From Blastocystis hominis (Eukaryota > Sar > Bigyra > Opalinata > Blastocystidae): a stretch of DNA of 64,000 nucleotides. The notes beneath the pieces are model-generated. The model saw nothing but the letters and a program-made list of their open reading frames with translations. It was not told where the DNA came from and did no database searches. Positions 21,801 to 31,707 of the stretch are shown piece by piece (within the stretch, counting starts at the first letter, position 1; each line of letters opens with the position of its first letter). A program made the translations under genes and the position numbers. The DNA is taken from contig NW_013171819.1 of assembly GCF_000151665.1 (NCBI RefSeq), positions 62,001-126,000 of the forward strand, in the 5' to 3' direction.

Positions 21801-24499
21801 CGAAGCAGGACAGGAACTTGCTGCACAGGTCCACGCCGTACAGCTCGTGGATCGCGTGCACCAGCGAGTAGTTCTTCGCGCCGAACGTGGACTTGTCCAG
21901 CACGCCGCGCAGCAGCTCGCCCTCCTCCACCAGCACCAGCTGCTCGCCCAGCGGGCTCTGCGGCGGGATCTGCCCGCTGCCCCAGGCCTTGTCGTTCACT
22001 TGGGCCACGCCGTTGAAGGTCATCTGCGGCAGGTCGCCCACCAGGTTGATCAGCAGCGAGCTCACCACCTGCTTCCCCGTCCACAACACGGCCGGCTTGA
22101 GAATCGCGGGCGGCAGCGTGCGCACCACGCGCTCGCTCGCGGGCTCGTCGAACCCGGAGATCGCCGTGAACACGAGCTGGTCGTACTCCTGCCGATTCAG
22201 GAAGGTGTCGCGCTTGGTGAGCAGGAAGCCCGACGCCACGTGGTCCTGGATCAGTCCGCGGAGCGGCGAGCCGTCCTTCGCCGAGGTGTACTGGTACTTC
22301 GCGCTCACGATGTTGTACGCCTCCGAGCGCGCCAGCTCGCCCTGCGGGAAGTGCAGGTTGATCTCGTCGCCGTCGAAGTCCGCGTTGAACGTGTTGCAGT
22401 TCGAGTAGTGCATTCGGATCGTCTGTCGCTTGCTCTTCAGGATCCGCGCGCGCAGCGCCATGATGGACGCCTTGTGCAGCGTCGGCTGGCGATTCACCAG
22501 CAGAATATCGCCCTGCAGCAGGTTGCGCCACACGCGCTTCCGCCGAATCCCGCCCGAGCTGTCCTTCACCAGCAGCGTCTTCGCCAAGGCCTCGCGCTGC
22601 CCGCGGTTCTTGTACTGCAGATCCACCAGCCAGCCGCCCTCGTTCTCGATGTAGCAGGCGCCGGGGTACTTCTCGCGGCCGTTGATCACCAGCTGGCGCA
22701 GCAGCTTCACGTTGTTCACCGTGACGGGCTCCGGGTAGCAGAGCTCCTTCGCGAACTGCAGCGGCACGCCCACCTCGTCGGTGTCGATGTAGGGGTCGGG
22801 CGCGATGACCGAGCGCGCCGCGAAGTTCACACGCTTGCCCATCATGTTCATGCGGAAGAGACCCTCCTTGTGCTCCAGGAGCTGCCGGATGCCCGCGCTC
22901 TGCCCCGAGTGGCCCTTGGACGAGTCCACCAGCCCGTTGTAGTTCTCCTGCATGTCCACCCAGTCCTTCAGCGCGTCCTCGAACGTGTACGACAGCGGCT
23001 TCTCCTTCGACTCGCCCTTCCCGCCCCGCGATCGCCGCGAGGGCTTCGCCGTCTTGGCATCTTTGGAGTCTTTGGAGTCTTTGGAGTCTTTGGAGTCCTT
23101 GGAGTCCATGGCTTCCTTGGATTCATCGGGCTGATCGTCCAGATTGCCGGCTTCGGGCATGGATTCGGTGCGGTCCTCCACACGCTTCGCTCCGTACTGC
23201 ATCAGATTGTAGTTATCGCGGAGAATGTTCGACAGGTACACGTTCTGCGGGTGCTCGTACTGCTCTCCGTGCAAATGCTGCGGCGGTCGGAAGCGCGACG
23301 GCGGCACCAGGATGGTCCGCACGAAGAAGATCCGGTAGCCCTCCTTCTCCAGCTCGGGATGTCCCTGCGGATTGGCGATCGCCGCCTCCTCGGTGAGCTG
23401 CGGGTACCACACCAGGTTCGCGATTCGGTACTCGTTCTCGTACAGCATCCGCATGCGCAGCTCCACTTCCAGCGGCGGCAGGAACTTCAGCTTCTCGTTC
23501 TTCGCCTCGCTCGCCGTCAGCTCGTTCTCGCCGTTCTCCTCGTTCTCGCCCTCCTCCTCGATCTCGCGCTCCGAGAACTCCCGGAACGTCTCGCGGAGGC
23601 CCTCCAGCGCCGACAGCTGCCCCGCGGTGAGCCCGTCCAGCGCGCTCTTCGCCGGATTCCCCGCCGCACTGAGCTGCTTGCCCTTGTTCCGCATGGGGGC
23701 CTCGAAGAGCTTGAGGAAGCGGTCGCGGACCAGCGAGGGCGACGTGGCGCCGCAGTTCTCGCAGACCTTCGGCATCGACGCCAAGAACTCGCGGACCAGC
23801 GCGTTGTACACCTCGCGCATGTGCGTGTGGATCACCTCGCACTTGGGAAGGCGAGGGTGCGAGGCCAGGACCGCCTCGTATTTGGCGATGAGCGACTAGG
23901 AGTGAGAGGCTGCATGCACAAAGCCTACCTCGAACTTCTCCTCGAAGTCATCGCTACGCTTTTGGAGCTGACTTAGCTGGTCCATTTCTTCTGTAAACTG
24001 CTTCTCTTCCGCGGCACAGTTCGACTACGCATTACGCAAAGCGAGAGGCCAAAACCAGAAGCAGACGGAAGCGAATCTCAAATTTCTTTACGTATTTCTT
24101 GTTCATCTTGAAGTGGTGGCAGTTCTGGCAGGAACAACGAAGGATCTTTAACAGGAGCGAAAAGAGCATGGGATTATATATAGGGAGCTCTAGCTCGATG
24201 TGGCCAAGATGTCCGGGACAGTTCTAGAGTTAGGTCCATTGAACTTAACAACATCAAAATTCCGGAAGCAAGTAGGACACTTGACATGATACTCGTTCGT
24301 GCCCAGAGCAGGATCGTACAATCCTCTAGAGGTCACGCCTATTCACCAGCGCTCACCCAGGAATTGGATTTCCATCACCATCAAAAGCAACTGGATTTGT
24401 AATTTTCTTCACACTCAACTTCTTTATCTCCTCCGGGAAGTAATAGCAGAAGCGAGTGCGTTTAATCTCGTGAGTGAGTGGTGCGGTCTTACTCTCCAT
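18828..24499 (-). CDS. RPA1: DNA-directed RNA polymerase I largest subunit (1,849 aa), stop made by polyadenylation
   Basis: Starts MESKTAPLTHEIKRTRF. Four introns (31, 29, 31, 33 nt) lie in the first 620 bp; the rest is one 5-kb exon. Marks in order: EEIKKLSVKKIT clamp start, zinc-binding CPTC and CPGHLGH, RMNMMGKRVNFAARSVIAPD, and the catalytic NADFDGDE with three metal-binding aspartates. Further on come the bridge/trigger-loop region (QSIGEPATQMTLNTFH) and the Pol I-type jaw. A (KDS)n stretch and a 16-Glu run (TTC repeats, 19567-19608) mark disordered insertions, the latter in the jaw loop that is acidic in other Pol I enzymes. The protein should end MQPLSV at T 18828. It transcribes rRNA in the nucleolus. 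A 1,673-codon antisense ORF on the plus strand is a composition artefact. Confidence 0.95.
19567..19608. repeat. (TTC)n microsatellite coding poly-Glu
   Basis: About 14 TTC triplets on the plus strand encode the 16-Glu run of RPA1 on the minus strand. Likely length-variable between isolates. Confidence 0.9.
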
Positions 24500-24735
24500 A
24501 ATTAGACAATACTAAAATACTAAATTCAAAATAACGCCTTTTTATTTAGAGAAAGACAGCCTTTTAATAGCCACAAAGCTATGAGAACAATTCACCTCGA
24601 CTTTTGGAATTCACCTTTTCCTCCCGATTATGCTCTTTTTCCAAAAATAAGTGTAGCGAGTAGTTTGTTTTTATTTCTACTCTCCTATTTCCTATTTTGC
24701 GTTATTCTGAGGTTGAACACTAAACTCTCTTCGAG

Positions 24736-25606
24736 ATGGTACACACTCAGTCGTTTTGTATCAACTAGAATCGAAATGAATTACTCTCAATCTCCGGACT
24801 TCGATCCGATGGGCGAAAAGCAAATGAGATTCGTCGCATCTCGTCCAGTCTCGGAACATTTAAAGATTGTGACGGCTCTGCCTATCTCGAGATGGGAAAC
24901 ACAAAGGTATTAGCAGTTGTGTAATTCGTTGGGTCGAGGAGTAATCACTAGATATGGTCCTCGAGACGCGGGGAGCAAATCGTCTCATGATATTGATAAT
25001 GATAAGGCGACCGTTTCGGCAGGTGTCACAATGGCTCCGTATTGCGGAACGGAGCGAAGAGTGGTTCACATGAACTCCCGTATTTGCACGGAATATGCGC
25101 AGGCGATTCGTCGTTGCTTTGAGCATGTGATTCTCACAACGCTCTACCCCCACTCCACCATCTCAATTCATTGTACAATATTCCAAGCAGACGGCGGAGA
25201 GCTTCCCTGCTGCCTCAACGCGGCCCTTCTAGCGATCATCGACGCTGGAATCGACATCTTGGACTTCCAGGTGAGTCTGAACGTGGGTTATATGGACAAC
25301 ACGATTCTCTTCGGTTTGATTTGATGCGAGAGTTGTAAAGAACAGACATGAACTACGTCGAAAGCCACCTGAATGGCATCCTGCTCACGGTCGCGTATCT
25401 CCCCAAGTCGGACCAGTTCACGCTAACGACGCTGAATAGCAACATTCCGCTGGAACTCTTCGAGGTAAGCGATGGAAGGGAGAGAGGAGTGTGACGGTCA
25501 GGACGTGTTGGATGCAGCGAAAGAGGGATGCAAGCAGGTGTACGCGATTCTGAAAGACCACGTTTTGGAGAATGCGAAGAAACTGTATCAATCCACGCAG
25601 CAATGA
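24736..25606 (+). CDS. RRP41: exosome complex RNase PH-like subunit RRP41 (246 aa)
   Basis: Exons 24736-24738 (the ATG alone), 24769-24920, 24952-25313, 25346-25464 and 25502-25606; introns of 30, 31, 32 and 37 nt; TGA stop. The protein shows GLRSDGRKANEIRRI, SLGTFKDCDGSAYLEMGNTKVLAVVYGPRD, the ATMAP-like VTMAPYCG segment, SRICTEYAQAIRRC, QADGGELPCCLNAA and DAGIDILDF. These are the RNase PH fold motifs of RRP41/EXOSC4, a ring subunit of the RNA exosome. The phosphorolytic arginine pattern is degenerate, as usual in eukaryotes. It shares a 236-bp divergent promoter region with RPA1. TGTTTGTT at 25647-25654 lies about 40 nt after the stop. Confidence 0.93.
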
Positions 25607-25678
25607 AAATGAAAGAGAAGGAGAAAGTGAAATGATTAGAATGATTTGTTTGTTTGTTTGTTTCATTGTTTATGGGAT

Positions 25679-25857
25679 CGTTCATTGTTTGGTTGATTCA
25701 TTCAATGATTCATAGCTTCAAAGAATCATTTATTTATTCATTCATTCACTTACTCACTCATTCACTTGTTCACTTACTCACTCATTCACTCACTCATTCA
25801 TTCACTCGCTCGCTCATTCATTCATTCATTCACTCGCTCGCTCACTCGCTCGCCTTC
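25679..25857. repeat. tetranucleotide (ATTC/ACTC/GCTC) repeat tract
   Basis: About 180 bp of degenerate 4-bp units on the plus strand (TTCA, CTCA, CTCG) fills the space between the convergent RRP41 and Hsp110-MORN genes. It keeps open frames of Ser/His/Leu on both strands that are not believable proteins. Confidence 0.85.
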
Positions 25858-25861
25858 CTTC

Positions 25862-25869
25862 AACAAACA
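25862..25869 (-). terminator. TGTTTGTT 3'-end motif of the Hsp110-MORN gene
   Basis: Perfect motif, four bases past T 25874; the genomic TGA (25860) overlaps its far end. Confidence 0.75.
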
Positions 25870-25873
25870 CACC

Positions 25874-28800
25874 ACACAGAATTCTCTTTTACTTCTATCC
25901 CGGTGTTCAGATACTCCGTATAGCTCACCCACTTCGATCCCTGCATCTTCCCCACGCGCTTCTTCACTCCATTATTGTAATACAGCACCGCATCGCACTC
26001 CGAGTTCGCGTCCAGCTCCACGAACCCCTTTCGCACCAGTCGTTTCCGGCACCAATCGGGCTTCTGCAGCACGGCTTCGTGCACTCCGGTCGGATAGAAC
26101 TCCTCCCACGTCATGCTCTTCTTCGCCTCCTCGTAGTTCACGTCCACCTGCCACACCAAGTCGCCGAACAGCGTGTTCCACTTCATATGCAGCGAGTTCA
26201 TCTCGTCGGGGTACATCAGCCGCCCCGCCAGCTCCGTCACGCTCAGCTCGCGCTTCTTTCCGTTCTCCATCACCTCGAACGGCTTCGTGAAGTCGCTAAC
26301 CGCATCGTACGGCGTCGTGTACGTCGTGGTCAGCACCGGGTGGTTCGTCGCGTCGAACGACCACATTACCACCTCCTTGTTCTTCGAGCTCACGCGGCTC
26401 TGCTCGATCGGCCGCCACTTGATGATCCGCGTGTCCAGCGCGTTCCCCGTCGCGAAGTCGCGGTCCAGCTTGCTTGTCGCGTACTGCTCCGCGGGCACCA
26501 CGGCGTTCCGCAGCACCATCTCGCCGTGATCGAACGTGCAGTGCGCGTAGAACCGGTTGTTGTAGAACAGCAGGCTCGGCCCGTGCCGCTTGTTGTCCAG
26601 CGTGTAGTTCCCCGCGTACACCAGGTCGCCGTCCCTGTCAAACTCGAACGCCGCGCAGACCTCCCCGGCGCCGTCGAAGAGCAGCTGCGTCTGGATGCAC
26701 CCGTTGGGGTGGAAGCAGTTCACGAACACCTTCCGCCCGTTCTCGATCTTGCCCTCGCGCTTCAGCTGCCCGTTCTTGTAGAAGGACGCGAAGTACCCGT
26801 CCACCACGCCGTTCTGGTACCGGCACACCTCGCTCAGCTGCCGGTTCTCGTAGTACTTGCGGCAGATCCCCGACTTCTGTCCGTGCACGTACTCGCACAC
26901 CTCCCTCAGCTCCTTGCTCGCGTAGTAGCTCCGGTACTTTCCGTGCAGCCGGTCCTCCACGTACTCCGCCACCTCGCGCAGCGCTCCCGAGTCCGGATCC
27001 AGCGTCCGCTTCTTCCCGTTCAGCTTGTCCGCATGGAACATCGCCACCACCTCCAGCTGGTTCTGCTCGTTGTACCCATAGTGCAGGCCGAACCGCTGCC
27101 CATCGCGCCACTCCCCGCGGTATACCAGCCCGCCTACCATTCTCGCCTCCTTCCGGCTGCTCAGCGTCCGCTCCCACTGGTCCACGCGGTCCTGCACGGC
27201 TCTCTGGCTCGCCAGCAGCGTCGCGTAGGGAACGCCGCGCGTCGACGACGACAGACGCTCCTTCTCGTCCAGGAACTGCATGTCCTGCTCCGCCTGCGCG
27301 CGGTGCTCATCGCTCTCCCGCGCCGTCTCCAGAATCCCGCGCAGCGTGTGCACCGACTTCTGGAACTGGTCGATCACCTCCTCCGTCCGGTTCGATTCCT
27401 CGCAGATCGATTCGAATTCTTTTAGAAACGCGGTCCCTTCGCGGATAATCGCGCTCCCTTCACATTAAAAAAACCAGGATGCTAGCACGTACAGTCATGA
27501 TCATAGCCCTTCTGCAGCTCGTCCTTCGTCACAATCACGAAGCTTCCCCGCGGGAGCGTATCCGACTGGCAGCCGCACACGGGCATGCTCAGCCCCACCT
27601 TGCTCTGCGCGTCGTTGACGAGCACATCGACGGTGCCGCACACGATCTTCTTCTCCACGAGAGCCTTCCTCGCGAACAGCGCGCAGCCACGCGCGCAGGC
27701 CTCCTGCTTGTCCATCGTGCTGCCCACCTTCTCCACCTCCAGCCCGCGGTCCTGCGCCGCGCTCAGCAGCGCCTGGCTCAGCCGCGCGATGTGCATGTTC
27801 CCGCCGACCGTCTCGATGCCGTCCAGGCTCCGCTGGGCGGGGAACTCGCGCAGCACGTCGCTCACGAAGTCGAAGAACCGGTCGAAGAGCCGCCTCTCGC
27901 GACACGCCGCGTCGAACTCCTCGCGCGAGAACTCCAGATCGAAGTAGTCGTCGCCCTGCTCGAACTCCACGCGGATCGACTGGCCCTGCTCCGTCGCGAA
28001 CGCCTTTTTGATCTCCTCGCCCTTCGCTTTCAGTCGGTGGCGCATCGCCTCCGTCGCCGGCAGCTCCACGGCCTCCTCCTCGCGCAGCTTCCGCTCCAGC
28101 AGCGCGCCCAGCGCCTCGTCGAACGCGTCGCCGCCCAGGAAGCAGCTCGCAGACTTCAGCACCTCCATGCGGTCCTACGCGTCAGCCGCGCGCCGCGAAG
28201 CCACGTTGAAGAACTGGACGATCGTCACCGTCGTGCAGTGGCTGCCCATGTCGCAGAACAGAATCGTGCGGCCCTGCGCGGGGAACTCGCGGTTCTCCGC
28301 CTTGCAGTAGCCGTAGTCCAGCGCCACCGCCACGCTTTCGCGGAGAAAACTGGCCTGGCCGAGGTTGGCGAGGGACAGCGCGACCTCGAGACCCCGGACG
28401 TTCGATTTGGTGTAGTACTCGGGGATCTACGCGGGGTTACGCTCTTCATAAAAGAGAGAAATACAGCGATGACCACTTGGCGAGGCGTGGAGAGAACTTT
28501 CGAAAGTGTGAAGGGATATGTCGTAAAATTAATGTCCTCGTTTCGAAGAAAGAGGTAGTAGAGATATTGAAGGACCAAGCTCGTTGCTAACTCCGCATCG
28601 ATGGTTCGATCCTTGTTATCGAATTTAACGTTGTAATAGGAACGCTGCTTCCCTTCCTTGGCCTTGATCGGTTTCATTTCGGCGCTCATACTCGAACTGC
28701 CTACAATCGGCTTGTAGCCCCAGATGCAGTTCGCAATATTTCGTTCGATCTAGTAAGTAAACAGCACCAAATTTGCCAAACCGGAAACTTCCGTTGCCCG

Positions 28801-28996
28801 CAAACATCGAACATCTTGTCTCGGAAACACAGTCTCGAGCTACTCTCAATTTCAAAAAATAAAGCTACGCAAAATATTTATTCCCCATATCACTCTCCAC
28901 AATATACGGTCCTTCACCAAGAGTTGAGTGTGGATCCGAAACCCATCGGCAGACTTTACTGGTGCATTCTCCTAGGTCAATGCCAATTGCTTCCAT
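25874..28996 (-). CDS. Hsp110/Hsp70-like ATPase domain fused to MORN-like repeats (986 aa), stop made by polyadenylation
   Basis: Six exons; introns of 29, 32, 38, 30 and 35 nt; 986 codons plus a final T. Residues 1-430 are an Hsp70-superfamily nucleotide-binding domain of Hsp110 type: MEAIGIDLGECTSKVC (phosphate loop 1), ESVAVALDYGY, ILFCDMGSHCTTVT (phosphate loop 2), FLGGDAFDE, ETVGGNMHIARL and MDKQEACARGCALFA. The substrate-binding domain is reduced to about 90 residues plus a helical linker. From about residue 560 come repeated Y-x-N-G/G-x-x-x-x-Y units (YKNGQLKREGKIENGR, YQNGVVDGYF) of the MORN_2/YwqK kind, then a unique C-terminal domain. The fusion rests on a 35-nt intron that joins the two ORFs in frame. 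I know of no described protein with this layout. Confidence 0.78.
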
Positions 28997-29056
28997 CGTT
29001 ATTTCAAAATTATCTGGTTCAGTTGGCAAAAATAGAACCGATTTTTGGATTCATGA

Positions 29057-29064
29057 AACAAACA
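29057..29064 (-). terminator. TGTTTGTT 3'-end motif of the CHMP1 gene
   Basis: Perfect motif, four bases past T 29069, the presumed first base of a polyadenylation-made stop codon. Confidence 0.75.
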
Positions 29065-29068
29065 AAAT

Positions 29069-29884
29069 ACAACTCTGCAAGTCTGCTAGCTAAACTCTTT
29101 ACCAAGGTCTCTGCCTCCTGGTCCGGCACCTGCTCCGGATTATTGAGTGGAGCGTCCTTCACTTGCTGGTTCGCAGCGTACTCCATCTGCGCCTTCTCGA
29201 ACAGCTCATTGGACGCCTCCTACACCAATCAATCGAAAACAAACCAAAACGAACCTCCGCTTCCACTGAGTCCAATGGACCCATGGATTGAATTAAAGTG
29301 CTCTGACTATCGTGTAAACCGGTTTCTTTTGGAACCTACGCTACGTACTGATTCTCCATCAGCTTGTTGAAGTCCGAAAACACGGCATATACTTGTACAG
29401 GGTCTTGAATGGAACTCAGATTTTTCAAAACAGAGCAAGCCTTGCCCAGCATCGTTGAAACCTACTCTGGAAAGTGTAAATAAAATAGGTACATCGCCCA
29501 TAGAAACCATCATTCTCATATCCGAGGCAGCGACTTCCAGCTTGCATGCCATGAATATTAATTTTCGCTGCTGGTGTCTCATCTGTACAACTTGCTACAT
29601 GAAATACACACATCGAGGCTACATCGCAATAAATATGAGCTCCCTCCTGATTTCCTCTACTGATTTCCTATGCTTTACGGCTGCAGATCAATATTACGTA
29701 AACAATTCTCTTTGACAACTTTTTGGCATCTCTCTCCAATTTCTTTGCTTCTGCATTGAGACGCTTGGACTGCATATTCAGCTCAATAATAGAATCTGTA
29801 GTTAAGGCATTTCCTTGGGAAGTATATTAGGATATCTAAAACGTCGTCGGTTGTGGCCTTCTTCTTTCCAAAGAAATTCACCAT
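29069..29884 (-). CDS. ESCRT-III subunit, CHMP1/Did2-like (194 aa), stop made by polyadenylation
   Basis: Starts MVNFFGKKKATTDD. Introns of 61, 36, 28, 31, 42 and 35 nt give 194 codons plus a T, matching the 196-aa CHMP1 norm. Basic helices 1-2 (NMQSKRLNAEAKKLERDAKK, then GNQEGAHIY) and a hydrophobic helix (AASDMRMMVSMGDV) lead to acidic C-terminal helices. The end, ETLVKSLASRLAEL, is a MIM1-type LxxRLxxL motif that recruits Vps4 and MIT proteins. ESCRT-III assembles on membranes for multivesicular-body sorting and cytokinesis. The first intron (61 nt) is the least certain boundary. Without the polyadenylation-made stop, 23 unrelated residues would follow the MIM1. Confidence 0.8.
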
Positions 29885-30307
29885 ATCGATTCAATCGCGT
29901 TTGACAAAATTTGAAAAAGAAATAATGACTCCTTTCTGTTTTGATAGTCGATTGTAACTGGATAGAATCGCAGCAGCAATCATTTTGTTAAGTTTATTCT
30001 TTATTTATACTTATTTGCAGTTTTCGAAAATTGACTCTGAAGAAAATTAACTCTGAAGAAAATAGATTGAGATTGATAGAATTAAATGGTTTAGAAAAAA
30101 AATAGTATAGTTAAGGGCGAGACATGATCATTGTTAGTTGGTAATTTTGGAAAGATAACAACAAATATATAGTGCACTGCATCACCTATTCAGTATAATA
30201 AAACAAACAAATCCCATTTCCGTTTCCAACAAACATTGAATCCAATCCAAAGGATATTGCCAACACTGGCTCCTCCCTCCACTAAATAAAACAAGAAAAG
30301 CAACCAA
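29885..30307. other. intergenic 29.9-30.3 kb
   Basis: AT-rich gap between two minus-strand genes. Contains TGTTTGTT (minus) at about 30228, serving UTP7, and the CHMP1 promoter. No gene seen. Confidence 0.5.
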
Positions 30308-31625
30308 CTAAAACGCAGCATCGGGGTCCCACACAATGCGCTCCGCAGGGATCTTATCGAGCAACTTCTGCACATTGCGCTCTCTTCTCTGCTTCCGCGT
30401 CTCAAACGGATTCAACTCATACGTATCGATGTTCGCCTCGCCCGCTCCAGGCACCACACACGATTTCACACCCTTGTCCAATCCGATCATGATCTGATCT
30501 TCGAATGGCCTGAACTTCAAATTCTCCACTTTCAGCCCCGGCACCTCGATCTTCATGTACGGATCCTTCACCTTCTGCTTCTCCAGATCCTTCCAGATCA
30601 GCACTCGTTTCCCCACATTCCCCGCGACCAATCCGCGCTGCGAAATATCCAGGCTCCCCGCGGGACTCGGCAACGTGTACTCATACAAGCACTGAAACGT
30701 CCGCAAATCCCACACCGCCAGCTTGCCGTCGCTCCCCGCGGTGACCATCGCGGTGCCCTCCAGGTTCACGCCAGCACCGAGCACATTCCCGCGGTGACAC
30801 AGCATCGACACGAGCGGGTCGCGCTCGTTGGGCGACCAGAACGCGACTTTCCCGCGGGAGGACCCGGAGAGGACGGTGGCGTTGTGCGGGTTCTGGGCGA
30901 AGCAGGTGGCGGGGCCGTGGCGGGTGGGTCGGTCGTGGAGCGAAACGCCGGTGGAAACGTCGATCCATCGGAGAATTCCCTGCTGGGAGCAGGACGCGAG
31001 CAGGTAGTGGAAGGGCAGGAACTCCAGGAAGCGCGGCTGGGAGGCGGCGCGGAGGCAGTGCAGCTCGATGCCTTGGGAGTCGTAGAGGTGGAGGTATTTC
31101 GATTGCGCGGAGGCGAAGACATCCCAGTCATGCAGGAAGGTCGTCGCGTAGATGCGCTCCTCGGTGTGGAATTCGCAAACTAGGCTTTGGGTCAGGGCGT
31201 CCAGCTAAGCGTGAGACGTTGCAGAGGGTAGTAAAAAATACCATGGCGATATGGCCCTTTTCACCGGAAAGAAGAACGTGGCGACCGGGACGGTCGAACT
31301 GCACCTTGTAGGGACCGAACTGGTCCAACGTGAGGTCGAATATCTTGTGGCGCGTATTCAGATCGACTTCTTCCTTGATTTGCTTCTGGGTGATCTCGTA
31401 CGTTTTCTCCATTCCTTCCGCCTCCAAATAACCCCCATCCTCGGTTTTCAAAATATCGGCGTTGCGGGTATCATAGAGGGCGTCTGCAATACGCTGACTT
31501 CGTTTCTCGTCCTTGTTCTTGAGAATCTTGGAATTCAGCCACTAGTGGTCAGAAAGCGCTCCGAACGCAGCTACGTTTTGCTTGGGCACTTTGCCTTTCT
31601 TTGGTTCCTTCCCTGTCCTCGCCAT
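30308..31625 (-). CDS. UTP7: UTP7/WDR46 U3 snoRNP WD-repeat protein (415 aa)
   Basis: Exons 31625-31575, 31541-31242 and 31204-30308; introns of 33 and 37 nt; TAG stop. Begins MARTGKEPKKGK, then GGYLEAEGMEKTYEITQ, FDLTLDQFGPYKV, a seven-blade WD40 propeller (GTAMVTAGSDGKLAVWDLR is one clear repeat) and the family tail YELNPFETRKQRRERNVQ. UTP7 belongs to the UtpB-associated small-subunit processome and is needed for 18S rRNA maturation in the nucleolus. Length is slightly below yeast UTP7 (554) mainly by a shorter N-terminus. It shares an 82-bp divergent promoter with the importin gene. Confidence 0.92.
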
Positions 31626-31707
31626 CAATGGTAGAATGAAAAGGGTAAAAGTGCAAAAATCGTCCCGAATCGTAAGAATTTTGCGTATTGCACTTTTGAG
31701 ATTCGAA
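31626..31707. promoter_or_regulatory. 82-bp divergent promoter between UTP7 and importin
   Basis: Only 82 bp separate the two start codons, so core elements for both directions must overlap or lie within the leaders. No classical TATA box seen. Confidence 0.5.

Noticed and set aside
18955-23976. 1,673-codon open frame on the plus strand opposite RPA1
   Set aside because: It mirrors the GC-rich codon choice of RPA1 on the other strand, is dominated by Arg, His, Leu and Val, and shows no domain. RPA1 motifs are beyond doubt on the minus strand.
25862-25905. TGA at 25860, TAA at 18775 and TAG at 15472 as true stops
   Set aside because: They lie at or beyond TGTTTGTT, outside the expected mRNA, and the extra residues have no family counterpart.
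25679-25923. Ser/His/Leu-rich ORFs (89 and 174 codons) on the plus strand near 25.7 kb
   Set aside because: They are translations of the tetranucleotide repeat and of antisense MORN coding sequence.
26079-27448. Two long plus-strand ORFs (448 and 324 codons) opposite the MORN region
   Set aside because: Low-complexity Arg/Pro/Ser or Leu/Val/His shadows of the minus-strand coding sequence.
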